DNA of 64,000 nt from Coriolopsis trogii (Eukaryota; Basidiomycota; Agaricomycetes; Polyporales; Polyporaceae), in contig JAHYIO010000036.1 of assembly GCA_020543525.1 (NCBI GenBank), positions 496,001-560,000 on the forward strand, given 5' to 3'. Positions within the stretch are counted from its first letter, which is position 1; the number at the start of each line of letters is the position of its first letter. Made by a program: the position numbers and the translations under genes. Under the pieces are notes generated by a model. It searched no databases, had not been told where the DNA came from, and worked only from the letters and a program-made list of their open reading frames with translations. This document shows positions 48,886 through 61,782 of the stretch, piece after piece.

Positions 48886-50847
48886 TGTACGCAGCCGGAT
48901 GAGTATGGATTGCATGCCGAGATGATTCACGCTATCTGTCAGTTCAGTTAACACAATATCGGGCTTCAGTGCGGGCGTGGATCCAACGTGGATCTCCCTC
49001 AATGCCTTAACCTCAACACGGCAGTCTTTAGACATGTAACGTCGAGGTACTTGCCTGTAGCTTTGGGCCCAGTAATCCGTGGATGCGTGCGATGCACGCG
49101 TCGAGTAAGGCAAGTTCGAATAACGAAGTCAAGCCGTACTAGCGGGTAATGTCGGTCCGCCTCGGGAGGTCCCGGCATACGCATCTGGGAGCGCCTGGCG
49201 ACTCAAAGCTGACTTCGTCACTTCACTGAGGACTACAAATACGCTCTCTCCGTCGGCATACATACTTTTGCGCTGTGACGGTAAGGTGCCTTGCTGTCCT
49301 GGAAGGCCGGAACACAATGCAATGGTAGACAATGCGGCCCACAAACCACTCTCGCACCCACAACACAACAGATTCAGAACGTTGAAACGTAGTCACAGGA
49401 GGACCATATAGTGAGTAGTGTCTCCCAGGGTCTGCAGTATCTTGGGTGGATTACTGTAATCAAACACAGCGAGATACATGGCGTATGCGCAGTCGCGTAC
49501 AAGAACCTGTGCCTTTTCGCAACCCGGGACCCTATGGGAACTCGTTGAGGTGCTGTTTCCCTCGCACGAGAAAATGGCGCTTGCATTTGGCTATCTTTTC
49601 AAGTTTCTCCCAGTCCTACTGATCGACCTCGAGGACTGAAGGAATGAGACTGTTTCTGACGTGAGTGCACCATGGTCAGGTCTATCGCCGCATCTGTACC
49701 ACTGGATTCATGTGTACGCTCCCAGTTCTCCTTGTTGTGAACGGACACCTGCTTGCCTACTGCTGACTCAACGTGTGCAACTATAGAGTCGACTGTCTTC
49801 CATAACTTGTGCTTGGGCGTCCGAATCGTCGTCATCGTCGAGCATGACGCGGTCAGTTGCCAACGTGCTCAAAGTACAAGCGCCGCTGAGCTATTCGAGG
49901 TCGCTCTACTCCAACGTGCGATGTGTCTTGCTGTGCGTCTTGACTACAGTTCTTCATCAGGCTCAAACCAGGTGCTATGGTGAAGCGACTCGGAGCGCCG
50001 AAATGATTCATGTGTTGTCTGTGTAGGTCCTTATTTTGATGTCAGCGCCGTCAAATTCATTGGAATACGGAGAGACGGTACCTCCGTTCCTCTGCCGTGA
50101 ATCATGTCCGCGCCCGTGTGACCATCACGCGCTCAGCAGCGCTACAGGAAAGATGAAGAACACGCGGTACGACATGTCCGTCGCAGCGCTGCACAGACGC
50201 CGCGCGCACTGTGCTCCGATACCGCTCTGAGAATGCGAGCGGCGAACCGGGGTCACGAATGGATGCACGCTCTGGTAGCGAGCGAAGCCTGTCCATCTCC
50301 TTCACGAGATGGGGAACATAACGGAGAGTCGGATTCGATCCACAAATACGGTCCGGTCCGTCGACGTCCTTGACCCACGACGGTCGGGAGGACCCACAAT
50401 TCGAAGGGCCGGCGTGAGTGAAAGCCCGCCTGTCTTTGTATGTTATGAACGCTCACTAGCGCGTTTCTCAGTGCTAGCCGTGGCCTCGTTCCCACCACAA
50501 GAGGCCAGTGTACAATAACGCCGAAATGCAAGTCATCGATGACTCGAGTAGCATCAAATGGCCCCGGGACGATGTCCACATGTTCAGCTGTTCAGCATGG
50601 CTTTCGCGAGGACCACTTCCCCAAAGGCGGTGTGCACCGGAAATTACATCCATCACTAGAATACTGACAATCACTGTCAGCCATTTCGCTCACTCCAGTA
50701 TGCGTTTTTCTGGATTTCCCATGGGGCTCGGGCAGGGCAGGCAGGTTGCGTATCTGCTATTGGTCACGTTCCAACTTGTTCGAGGATCGGAGTGTACTAT
50801 ATAGAAGTACGCAGCAGTATCAACGTCGTGTGCCTTACAATGAGCCT
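48886..50847. other. Intergenic, no gene supported
   Basis: A 2-kb convergent gap between DUF6534 copy 6 and the MFS transporter. Weak open frames occur near 49750-50030 (plus) and 50250-50670 (minus). The latter was compared with seven-helix tails and rejected. No repeat or RNA gene is seen. Confidence 0.45.
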
Positions 50848-52960
50848 TTACGCAGCGTCAGAGGCTTTCATGTCGCTCGCGGAGTGCACAGAAAGTTCGA
50901 CAGCTTTGTCGCCGTTATCCCCAGTCTCGAGGTTGTTCTCCGAGCTCGTCTTCGAGACACCTTGTTCCAAGCCGAACGTGTCGTCCGTGTAGGTGTGCAT
51001 CGGGATCTCCTTCAGGAGAAAGACTGTGAGGAACCCACCACCCGCAAGGCCTAGCATGACCTTCCACACGATTGACATCGAGGATGCGAAGGCCACGCGA
51101 ACGTCGGTCCGAAGAGGTTCTTCGAGGGTCGGGATGACTGGAATTGCTGCGTATGCAATCTCAACACCCTGAGGGAACTTCGAGATAAAATCGGACGGTA
51201 AGCGTTTCTTCAGCTCGTTCTGCAGGATAGTGGCGGAAATGGTGATGCCCCAAGTCTATCCAACATTTCAGGGTCAGCAGAAGGCTCAATAGAGTGACTG
51301 AATAGGGAATGACGCGCCTGTGCGAACTGCCTAAGGAAATTCTGGAACGCGAGAGCCGCAGCAAATCGGTGCACGGGAATTGAGGCAAGGATTGGGAACA
51401 CCGTCGCCGACCACTGCAGAATGAGAGCGTGTCAGAGAAAAGGCACGCAAGACAGAAGGACGGCATCACGCACGATAATACCAATGCCGGCTGCGGCAAC
51501 GATCTGAAAGCCTGCCCACATTCCCGTCGAGGAGTCGGCCTTCAACAGAGTGAAGAGCCCAAAGCCAATGAGCATCAGAATCCATCCGGCGTAGTTGACA
51601 GGTCGATACTTGGACCGCTTCTTGACCGCCCCTCCAGCAATGAGAGAGACCGGAGCGCAGATGAGCGTTGTAGCTAGGAGGTCGACGCTGGATCGGATCG
51701 GGCTAGCGTCCTTGCATGCCTGAAAGTAGACGGGGAGGTAGACTATTGAATGATGTCAGTGATGTAGAAGTCATAACGGCATTAATTGCACTCACACATT
51801 GTAGCCATAGTGACTATACCGTGGAAGAACGTTGCAATGTATCTACACCTTGATATCAGTAAGACTCTCACACAACCGGGAATAGGCTCGCACAGACCCA
51901 CTGAGCGCCGTTGGACTCTTCAGGACATCAAGAGGAGTTGTGGGCTCGAGAGGCACTATGCTTTCGTACACGAAAAACCCTAGAATAAGCACTACGCCAA
52001 CAATAAGGGGTGCGAGAACATGTGCTGAGGTCCACGGGTATCGGATGCCACCCCAGGTCAGTGCGAGTAACGCGAGGGTAGTGCCGCCAATGATGATGAA
52101 GTTCCCGCTATGAAAGCATGATCAGGAGGCTTGCACAATCGAGGAGCAAATGTCGCTCACATCCAGTCGACACGTGCTAGCTTCTCCTTCATAGAACCTG
52201 GAGGCGTGCGTACCCGGAGGAATGCAGCAACCAATAGAAATGAAATTCCGGCCAGCGGCAGATTGAGATCTGCACGACTCTCGTCAGAAAGAAAGCGAAG
52301 CTTTATAAGTAAGATGAGACGCACAGAACAACCACCGCCACGACGCGTCCTCAGCCAAAGATCCAGCCTGCACGCGATCCAATCAGTACGGCTTCGCACT
52401 TCTCGAATACAGTGCTCACGATAGCTGGTCCTATCGCACCGGCCAATGCCCATACCAGGATCAGAATGCCCTGATACGTCCCTCGCTCTGCAAGCGTTAC
52501 AAGATCGCCCAGAATGATTGACCCTAGGTTCACGATTGCGCCACCACCAATACCTTGTACGGCTACACAAGGGATGTCAGCGAGTGCAACTCTGAGTATC
52601 GGATGCAGGCGTACTGCGTGCCCCGATGAGCCAGTTCATGTTCTGTGCTGCTCCCGCGAGCGCGCTTCCAACAAGAAAGATGAAGATCGAAATGAGCATT
52701 ATAGGCCGCCTTCCAAAGACGTCTGCGAGGCGGCCGGAGAAAGGGAGGATAGCTGTGCTCGCAAGCCCATAGGCGGACCCAATCCATACAAAGTCGTCGC
52801 CACCATGAAGTTCGTTTGTCATGGTCGGGACGGCAGTGGACACGGCGGTCATATCGAGTGCGCTGAGAAAGTTTGCGACCACGACGGCTATGAAAGAGAG
52901 CCAAAATGCTGAGCCTTTGGGCTTCGCCGCCGGTGAGGATGGTGTGGTTCCTGAGGACAT
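50848..52960 (-). CDS. MFS transporter, drug:H+ antiporter DHA2 type
   Basis: Family role: proton-driven export of toxic or secondary metabolites across the plasma membrane, usually with 14 helices. Exon 1 from 52960 reads MSSGTTPSSPAAKPKG and helix 1 FIAVVVANFLSALDMTAVST, then YGLASTAILPFSGRLADVFG and the loop GRLADVFGRRPIM, the MFS signature between helices 2 and 3. After the next intron come VQGIGGGAIVNLGSIILGDL and GILILVWALAGAIGPAI, the antiporter-type motif C region of DHA families. Later segments are YLNLPLAGISFLLVAAFL, GGTTLALLALTWGGIRYPW, YIATFFHGIVTMATM and VWKVMLGLAGGGFLTVFLL. A hydrophilic tail ends at 50848. About nine exons; no break seen. The substrate is unknown. Confidence 0.92.
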
Positions 52961-54055
52961 GGTGGGGACAAGGCGGGTAGTGGGGTAGAATGGGGAGATG
53001 GGAGACAATCTGAGTGGAAGGACAGGAGGGCCCTAAGACATGCCGTGCGTTAAGCTACAAGGGAAGAGTATGAGTTTCGTGAGATGCGCAATGCGCGCCC
53101 TGACGAGAGATGGCTCCGAGGAGAATGCACAGTGCGACCGGCGGCGGGGATCACCCTTTCTCCGAAGGATAGCCTGATAATCGCTGCAAAGACAAATGCG
53201 AGACTGTTCAATTGCGTCTTCGGACCGCTATGATCTGCCAAGCCTATATGTTGTGGGTGCAAGAACCATCGGCGCGAGAACAGATGTATAGGTCTTACCG
53301 CCGTATGTCTGAGCAGTGCCGAGTGAGGTCGTGGACTTACTTCATCGAACAGCCAGACCGCGCGAGGCATGCACTTCTGATTTCAAACATGGGTCCTCCG
53401 TGTATCGGGAGTAGGGGATCGCAAGGTCGTGTGAGTGGACTTGGTTGAAGGTATGAACCCGAATGGGAAAGTTTGTGGGGACGTGTGTTGGTCTGTTTGC
53501 CTACGTAATCAGCTGTCAGATAAGCGGTGGAATGCCCTTATCGAGAGACCATCACTACCATCTGGTGGCCCCCCACGATGCTCCTGAACTTGAAGTGCGG
53601 ACCTGTACACCATCATGACCAATATGACTACATAAATCAGGCTAGTGAGATATAACACTAAACCGTAGATGTCCAAAGCTCTCAGGAGGAACGGCTGGTT
53701 TATGCCACTACTGACATTCCGTCGTTGAAGTTGAAACAGGCTTGAAAACACTGGATATTATATGCTGACCCTTCCCCTTTTTCTTCATAGGCTCCAGGTG
53801 TTCTGGTTGCGTCCAGCGCCGGCGTCCGGAGTAGCAAAGCGGCCACAACAGGATGTCTCCTCAAGTCTCGGACTAGGTGCTGTGGGCCTACGCCTGTGCG
53901 CTCGCACTCACAAAAGAATGTCTTTGGCGGCTTGATGCACATCGCGCCCATGCTTCGTCTTGCGCTGAGCCTCCAACCCGGCGTATGATGGCAGCGCATA
54001 CACCACAAGCATCGAGCTTGGTACGCCGTTTCCGACCCTCAAGAAGAGGTGAAGA
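52961..54055. other. Intergenic; one weak membrane-like frame
   Basis: Divergent spacer between the MFS gene and DUF6534 copy 7, so two promoters are expected. On the minus strand at about 53509-53751 a frame carries one clear helix (LYLTSLIYVVILVMMVYRS) followed by a polar tail and a stop. It could be the last helix of a membrane-protein relic, but no second exon was found. Confidence 0.4.
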
Positions 54056-56211
54056 ATGGACTTCTCAGATCCAAACACCACTTTGATCCCTATCATGGAC
54101 GCTGCTCCTCCCTGTCCTCTTCCGCACGATCCTCTTTCCGCTCTTGCCGGAAGCCCAACATTGGCTACAACGTTTGGTGCTTGGCTGATATGCTCAAGCG
54201 TAGGGTGCATGTCAGTACTGCGGCGTTTTCCCTGCACGATTGCACTCAAATTTTGGGACAGGCTCTTTGGACTCACCACCCATCAAACGTATCGATACTT
54301 CAGACTATACCCCACCGATGTTGCCACGCTGAAGTACATGGTAGGTCGCGTACTGTCTGAATGAGCTTCATGCCATTTTCTAAATCGCTGGACAGGTTGC
54401 AACCCTGCTGTAAGTACAGATACCGCTGCCTCGCATTGCCTTGCGCTCAAACAACATGCGATGTCTACCACAGGGTCCTAGATCTGGCACACACCGTGTC
54501 CAACATACATCTCTGGTTAGAATGGTGTTCGCAATCTCAGACCTTTACTGACATTCTCATTAAGTTATCACTATCTTGTGGTCAACTATCTCAATCCAAT
54601 CGCTCTCTTTTCGGGTGTCTGGTCTCTTCGTGTGCGTGTTCTCATGTGCCATAGCAGGTTTGTAAGCTGACGGTGGTATTCCAGATATCGATCACAGAGA
54701 CGGTGGGTATGCTTTGTCTCGCTGGAGAATTCTGATAACTCATGTATACAAGGCTCTTGTGATGTTGATCTCACATACGTGCGTTCTGCACTCGCACTTT
54801 GCGTGGAAACACTACTCATGGCGTTATCCAGGTTTTTCCTGCGTCGAGTGTTCCTCTGTAAGTAGTGGCACGCCCACTGTCACACCCAACGCGCTGACTC
54901 AATCATCGTCACAGTGGGAAATAGGCGCATATTCCCAGTAGCTATCATCGTGAGTACATACCATGCAATGAAACGACAGGCCTCGCGACTCAATATGGAC
55001 TTAGGGCTGTCTCGTCGTGACAGAAGTCGGTAGGTGCTTCCAATCAAGCATGATGGTCACAGTGCTCACGAGTCTCGCACAGGTTTTGCTATAGGTGAGC
55101 AGGTTTCGGTCACTGTATGAGACATTCGTGCTCACTCGGATGATACGATTGTTAGCGGTAACGGTCTTGACGTGAGTCGTGAGTCTCTCCTGCGATTTAC
55201 CACTCATGTCCCTCTCAGGTTTGTGCTGGTCACGTTTGCTGCGTTCAGTCCCTACATGGTGTGTGTGCTCTGATGTGCTACTGTCGGGTGCTGACCCGCT
55301 TCTTTCTCATCCTAAGTGGACGATTTGGGCCCTGCTCGCTAACGCTGTGCTTATTGACGTTCTGATGACTGCACTCCTCACTTACTATCTTTGGAAGAGT
55401 CGTACTGGGTTTAAGAGGTGAGCATATCGGTACCTTGTAATCTGCAGCTGCTGACACTCTCGGGGCGTTAGAACGGACTCCATGCTCGACGTTCTCATGG
55501 TTTATACCATCAACACAGGTGATCCCGGTCCTGTAGATCTATTTCTCACGAGCTGATGTCTCACCTGCGCCCGCGCAACTCTCTCAGGTCTCTCAACCAG
55601 GTGTGCCGCTGACGATGCTCATTCTGCTTCGACGTCTTCATATAATTATATTCTCATCTTAGCTTACTCACCTTCCCTGCAATGATCTGCGTAAGCACTT
55701 CGATGGCGGTCTCTGAGTTCGCGTGCACGACACTCACAGTATTCTCTACAGGCCATCACCATGCCCGACAACTTGATATGGAGCTCCATTTACGTTGTAG
55801 CATCCAAGAGTGAGCTTCCGTCCTAGTACCGCCTTTGTCTCCTAGCTAATGTGACTGCTATCGTTCAGTGTACGCCAACTCACTTCTCGCAGTGTACGTC
55901 TACAACTTCCATCGTGCGGTCGATCGCTGACCGGTCACCGGTGTCAATTCACGACGTACAGTCTGAACTCTCGTCGCTCTCTTGTCGACAAAGGCATGGA
56001 AGGCTTCGAGACCGGATCGTTCGGGCTGCATGTTGTGGAGAGTGAAGCAGCCCCGCCGGTAGACTTCAATAAGGTCGCGGGGTTGCGACGCAGATTCTCC
56101 GGTACACATCTCCGTGCTCCGCCGAAGGTGATCCATTTCCTCAAACGACCGACATTCTGGTATGCTTATCTGCTTTGCCTCAGGCTGGAAGTTCTGCGTC
56201 TTTGGGGGTGA
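54056..56211 (+). CDS. DUF6534 seven-helix membrane protein, copy 7
   Basis: Function unknown. The N-terminus is longer than in sister copies (MDFSDPNTTLIPIMDAAPPC); an internal ATG gives MDAAPPCPLPHDPLSALAG. It is joined to LFGLTTHQTYRYFRLYPTD. The 14-base exon is 54396-54409 (VATLL), then YHYLVVNYLNPIALFSGVW, WSLR, ISITET, ALVMLISH, FFLRRVFL, GNRRIFPVAII, CLVVTEV, GFAI, AVTVLT and FVLVTFAAFSPYM (40). The core reads WTIWALLANAVLIDVLMTAL, SRTGFKRTDSMLDVLMVYT, LLTFPAMIC, MYANSLLAVLNSRRSL. The tail has DKGMEGFETGSFGLHV, nearly the same as in copy 9, and ends at 56211. All phases agree. Confidence 0.88.
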
Positions 56212-57163
56212 GAGTCACAACGGAGACTTTTGTCGACATCTCTGGCAGACCTCGCGTCGGAGATGATGACTCCGATGGGGGCTCGGTGTAGCGCATCATG
56301 TATAAATTGGATTCCGTGTTCACGTTGGGTTAATTGCATGGCGACGGGCACATATCCCAAGTTTCGTTTGTAGTTGAACGCGCTGGCATCGCAGGACCCC
56401 CGCCAGTATCAATTGATGATCTCCCTCTATAAATCTATAAGGATGTCTGCTTCTTCTCATTCGTAGCCGACAATGCTTGCTGAACTCTCCGACAGTTCGT
56501 GCATCCACGTGACCCGCATGACCCACGGCGTCTCCTCAGATCCTGTGCACACCCTCGCAGGGCAGCGTTATCAGTGTTGCCTAATCCCTGTCCACCTCAA
56601 CCATACCAATCGCTCGCCTCCATGGCTTGGATAGATGGCCCTATTCATTTCACTCTCGTCTGCTGTGGTACTTCTCCTACCAGCAGATAAGCACGGATGT
56701 CCACAGGCCCGACGTCATGACCGCCGACAGACGCGCCTTCATGTCTCTTCTCTTCTTGGGCGGTCCCTTTCACAGGATTGCAACCACGCCAAGAAGGCAC
56801 TCAGGTATACAACAACTCCGGATCACCGAACACTTGACCATGACCCTAGAGAGGCGATTGCTTCTTCGCGCCGTAAGGCAGACACGCACAGCACCACGGT
56901 ACGGACAGCGCGCATTCCCATCACAGACGAACCTTCGGTTAATGTGGATTCTTCCCTCACGCCCACAACCAGGAGCTCTCGTTGCCTTGCTGTTGCCGCC
57001 CGTTATTGTGGCTTGCTTGTTCAGCGGACGCCCATTTTGTTTCGGCAGCTTGCTCGCCGTGTCCTGCTGGGCGGACAGAATGACCTCTACAACGGGGCGG
57101 TGGCCCCGGAAACGTCCTGTCCTAGTTTTCTGCAGCTCCCCAGTGGTCTCCCCTTTGCTCGTG
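56212..57163. other. Intergenic, no gene supported
   Basis: About 0.95 kb before the hydrolase start. A long plus-strand frame runs from 56627 straight into the hydrolase first exon, but the upstream part is Arg/His/Pro-rich with no hydrolase similarity, so it is treated as non-coding. Confidence 0.45.
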
Positions 57164-58535
57164 ATGGCATTTTCCACAGTAACGGTTACGAGGAACTTCA
57201 ACTCCCCTTGGGCCCAGCGCCCACTCACTCTTGTGGGGAAACGCTACATACCTGGTGCGAACCTCCAGAACGATGATGGCGTCACCCTCGTCTTCTTCCA
57301 CTGTGCAGGATCCCGTATGTATCCCTATCCCCAGGAAACTCGAACGCTCACTTAGTCGATGTTGTAGACAAGGAGATCTGGGAGCCCACCATCGAGCACG
57401 CGTTCCAGAATGTCAAGGATTCGGCCTCAGGGCGGCCCATCATTCGCGAGGCTTGGTCCTTTGACATGCACAATCACGGAGAGGCCGCAGCGTTGAACGA
57501 AGAGGCGTTTAAGGAGGGAAAGACAGGCTTGAGTGAGTGCCCCACCACCGCCTGAGATGCTCCACGTACGGCGCTGACTTTCCGCCCGGACAGCCGTAGA
57601 AGAGTGCGCGGAGACATTTAAGGCGTTTCACAAGGCAGGGGTGTTGAAGGGGCACAAGCTCATTGGTATCGGTCATTCTTTGGGAGCGTCAGCGCTGTGA
57701 GTAGCATCCGCATCGATAGGTCCGTTCGCATGCTGAGCTCCGTCCCGTTCAGAATTCTGACTACAGTTGCAAGCCCGCTTCCGGCAGTTGCATTCCAGAG
57801 CATCGTACTCATCGAGCCGGCTCTTATTGACCGCGCGCTGTATGATGCCAATAAGGATGACAGGTCTAGTGCGCTGAACACATTTTATGTCGCGATCGGG
57901 ACGAGGAAGGACGAATGGACCTCGCGGGACGAGGCTGCAGCGTACTTCAAGAAGCGGTTTCCATGGCGCTTCTGGGACCCCCGCGTGCTCGCATTGTACG
58001 TCGTGAGTGCATACCGACTTTGTTACTGAGCTCCACACGTCGCTGACATCCCGACCAATAGAAGCACGGTCTGAGAGACGTCACGGTGCGGGAGGAAGGA
58101 AAGCGGGTTTCAAAGGTCAAACTCTGCTGCGCGAAGGAGCACGAACAGCGAGCGTACGTTCAAGACGAGGTCTACTTCGATGTCGTGGACCGGATCGTCG
58201 CGCTCGACAGGTCTGTCCCGATCCATTACATCTTCGGCGATCGATTCGATGCTATGTAAGTTGAGCAGTCCTTGCTTCGATGCAAACTCTGATGTTTGTC
58301 CTTCAGTCCGGAATGGGTGTACAACTCACTCCTTGCGCTCGGTCATCCTGCGTCCGTTCAGCGAGTCTCAGATGCAGGCCACTTGGTGAGTCCCTGGTTT
58401 CGCCCATATGGAGTCGAGAAGTGCAGCTGACCCTCGCGGTTCAAGACACCTCAGGAGAATCCCGTGGGATTGGCAATTGCTATACGGAATGTGCTCCTAG
58501 GAACCGCGCCGGCAAGGACTACGCCTAAGCTGTGA
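57164..58535 (+). CDS. Alpha/beta-hydrolase fold protein
   Basis: Family role: hydrolysis of ester-type or related bonds by a Ser-His-Asp triad; the substrate is unknown. Seven in-phase exons: 57164-57314, 57368-57532, 57594-57696, 57753-58002, 58062-58255, 58307-58385, 58455-58535; 340 residues. The oxyanion region is LVFFHCAGSHKEIWEPTIEH. A SFDMHNHGEAA segment follows, then the nucleophile elbow GIGHSLGASAL (G-H-S-L-G), VLIEPALID and YIFGDRF. The C-terminal catalytic histidine is in VSDAGHLE. The start at 57164 (MAFSTVTVTRNF) is chosen because the fold begins just after it. There is no signal peptide, so it is probably intracellular. Confidence 0.9.
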
Positions 58536-58759
58536 GAGACGGAACCTAGGGGAGGGGGTTGCTCAGCATGCCTGTTGTACGAATTTAAAGTCAATCAAAT
58601 GGGTCTGTGTATGGCGATCTGTCTATGTATTCTTCTGTAATGAACCCGCGACGACCGTCTGTCCAAGATCATACGAAGCAATACGTGAATGTGTTGTCCT
58701 ACGAACTCTCCACCCCTCGTATGTGCCTCCTACATTGTTGTCCTAACTATAGCATGCTC
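58536..58759. other. Convergent spacer
   Basis: The short gap between the ends of the hydrolase gene and DUF6534 copy 8; 3' untranslated regions are expected. Nothing else is seen. Confidence 0.4.
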
Positions 58760-60771
58760 TCAGGCCTTGAACGACAGTGTCTCATTGGTCTGAGCACAAA
58801 GAATCAGAGAACGTTAGAGTGATGCAAGTAGTAGGGGCATACCTCAGACGCGTCGTTGCACGCTGGAACGTCTAGAGTGTCCGCCAGACTGTCCAGCTCC
58901 GGAGAGTTGAAACTTAGGTGAGTGTCAGCTGTTGCATCCGTCGCTGGGCATCGCCTACTCACGAGTACAATACCGAGCTGCAGTAAACTAAGAAGGCGTG
59001 AGCATCGTGTGCGTATTCGGAGCGACAACTCTGGTGCGTACCTTTCGACGATACAATGTAGAGGGCGAGAGATGCGAAGGCGTTGTGCATGAGAATACCC
59101 TGCACCGCGAGACGAGACAACTATGAGAGTTCTATCATCGAGATATGTCTGTTACTCGTACCATTGTCCACGATGCGAAAGTGATCACGCTTCGAGAATA
59201 GAATAAGTGAAGCAAGCCCGCAGCTGGGACACTGATTGAGCCTACCTCGACACGAGTCCTAGAAGGCACGCTCAGCACTAGAAACATCCGGGAACTCCGC
59301 TACCATTACCTGTCTTGACTGTATATTCCATAGCGATGTCGACAAGCTCGTCGTCACTGCGGTAGGTTCTTCAGATTCGTCGCCTTGCAGGACGAGAACA
59401 ATGACCCACTCTTCCCGTGTCGTCCACCTGGAACGCGTCTGGTAAATGGAAGTAGCGCATAGAACGCTGTCGACCAGTGCTCTGAACCCGAGAGACCTAT
59501 CGATCGGCTGTGCATGCGTCAGATATCTACAAAGGCAATACGGACAAGTGTCACGTACCGCATAGAATTGCAGCGCAATGTCGACCTCTCTGATGTGCGT
59601 GTTTAGCAGGTGGTGGTGTCTCCTAATATGGTGACTTACGGAGCCATAGCTGCGCCTACTCGCCATGGCTTAGTACCAACCGATCAAACTTGCAAAAGAC
59701 AGCGACTCACTGATGCAAAACGCTGTGTAGGGCCGGGATAATTTTGGTCAATGGTCTGTGCGCCTGCGGAGGAGGCACGGCCTCACATAGCTCTATAGCG
59801 GCCAATACAGTCTAGCAATCCCATCAGTTTCACGACTTCTATCCGGTGTCCAGAGAGGCCTTACTGCAATATATGGGACGAGCTTCCGCAAACGGGTAGC
59901 TTGTGGTACTGAGTCATTTTCACGACGGCGACATGCGTGACCCGGAGAGGGTGATCCTGAGACACGCCTGACAAGGAAGCTGACCCGGATGACCATCAGT
60001 AGTGACCATAGCGGGTGGACGTAGAGTGATGAAAATCCTACCCATGCGTCGTGATGGAGACCAGCCCCTGTCAAACTCTGTCAGAAGACCGCTCGCAAAG
60101 AGCTGGACATATAAACATACCGTGGTGGCGACGACAAGCTACCGCCGAAGTTATGGATTTCTGAGCATGGAAAACATGGGCAGGAAGGCAGTCACTTACA
60201 CGTAGAGCCCTAGTGGACAAAGAACACCGTCAGTTCGAAGCGTCAATGGGGCATCCTAGGCTCCTCTGCGTACCAGACGACATCTGATATCTCCCGCACC
60301 CCCATATGGCTCATCAGCATGAGGTAACTTCACAATGGGATCAGTCACCGACACCATTCTAGACGATAAGAGACTCACCATAGATACACGGCCATGGCTT
60401 CTTGAATCTTATCGAGGACGCTAAGTCGGAAGCGAACTAAGGGATTGACTCGCATGCGATCTCCCAGCAGGCTATCTCACCATAATAAACCTATCTGTGG
60501 GTAGGAGGTACTATCAGCCTGTATTGCACACTCAAAAGCGGAGGAAGGAACGTACCATGAGGTATAGTGGTCGAGCATCTGACCTGAACGCTCGGAAGAG
60601 CCGGATGGTCTGATATATCAACAGTCCTCCAAGGCTGCTCATGACACGTCAGAAGACCACCTATGAAACCAAAATCTGCACGTACATGGTGGTGGCAAAA
60701 GTCCCCACGAGACTGGCACCGAGAGGAGAGAGCATTTGAAGACGCATTTTCGGCAGGCAATCTTGTTCCAT
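58760..60771 (-). CDS. DUF6534 seven-helix membrane protein, copy 8 (divergent)
   Basis: Function unknown; the most divergent complete copy. Exon 1 from 60771 reads MEQDCLPKMRLQMLSPLGAS, joined to LGGLLIYQTIRLFRAFRSD. The 14-base exon is 60481-60494 (IGLLC), then VLDKIQEAMAVYLC, YLMLMSHMGVREISDVVW, WALR (10), LVVATT (18), GLVSITTH (26) and FLVRRVSG. The 16-base exon is only 10 bases here and the 40-base exon only 31; both keep the phase. The core reads PIDRSLGFRALVDSVLCATS, then a loop lacking SRTGFK, DDELVDIAMEYTVKTG, SVITFASWTM, LSRLAVQGILMHNAFASLAL. A short tail ends at 58760 if a last intron is removed, or at 58804 if it is retained. Open throughout, but one donor (after SPSPG) is an unusual choice. 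Confidence 0.75.
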
Positions 60772-61782
60772 ATCTGCGCAAAGATAGTTCTAGAGGATTT
60801 CTGAGGAGAGAGAGCCCGGGGAGCCTCGTCTCTTTTATGAGGGAGAGAGGCAGTACGAAGTAAGATGGCCACCCACAACATCGCCGCTCAAAAGGATGTA
60901 CGGCGCACACAGGAACACTCGGGCGGCCTAGGTCAGTTGCACATGCGGGAAATACTCACGAATGATGCATCAGGGCAATCGCGATCTCGAGTAGAAGCTT
61001 GAAGGTGAGTTGATGGACAGGTTTGAGAGTATGTCACTCACTCGCGGGGAAACTTCAAGTTCCCAGCAGCACTTTTCGCAGATATCGTCCGGTGCCAGGA
61101 TTCACCCATCCAGGCTGTGGAATGTGTAACTTGCTCGCCAAGTTCCCATAGTAGGTGGGAAATCTTCCTGGCGGATAATGTAGAGAGGAGGCAGTGATTG
61201 GACAGCAACAGAAAGCCACACTGATACCTGCGCCCTAGCAGTGCGTATATTTGGGCGTGTTATATTACGAGTTCGGCGTGCAGAGGGGCCCGGGAGGAGC
61301 CTCAGCCCACTCGACTCTCGAGTCGGAGCCGGAGTCGAAGAGAGTGGAAGCATCGTGGGAATGTCGTCATGTGGTGGCGGGCCGGCGGGCGTCCCGCTGT
61401 CCGGTTACTACAGCGTAAGTCTAAGTCTCCCTCTATCGTAGATCTTGGACTGCTAGTACGTATCGCCCCTCCTACTGATACATACCCCTGAGCTGTCAAG
61501 AAAACGATGTTGGTGGGCTGGTCATGGTCATCGCCTCCTGACCTACTGGCATGTTGTGCTGCGCGACTTCGCAAACGACTTGTGTATGATTCAACATAAT
61601 GCCTCTCTCCTGAGACCCTGCCTGTCAATCTGAGCTGCCAAACCCCTTCCCATTAGACGTCTTTCATACATGCTATATAGACTGCATGTCCATTCAGTTG
61701 CTGCACATGACTATCCGTCCGACTCGGACTGGACTCTGGAGGAATACCGACGCAAAGCATGGCTGAATCAACAGGATCGGGC
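60772..61782. other. Spacer between DUF6534 copies 8 and 9
   Basis: One kilobase on the same-strand side of both genes. It should hold the promoter of copy 8 and the 3' end of copy 9. No gene is supported. Confidence 0.45.

Noticed and set aside
49753..50030. Plus-strand frame with a hydrophobic stretch (NVRCVLLCVLTTVLHQ) suggesting a membrane-protein relic
   Set aside because: Only one hydrophobic stretch, no matching small exons, and no similarity to either seven-helix family at flanking positions.
50253..50674. Minus-strand frames resembling the polar tail of a seven-helix protein
   Set aside because: The adjacent sequence does not contain the expected last helices in any frame.
53509..53751. 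Minus-strand frame with one strong transmembrane helix and a polar tail
   Set aside because: No upstream exon joins in phase; a single helix is not enough to call a gene or relic.
56627..57163. Upstream extension of the alpha/beta-hydrolase frame to 56627
   Set aside because: The added 179 residues are Arg/His/Pro-rich, without hydrolase or targeting features; the ATG at 57164 fits the fold.
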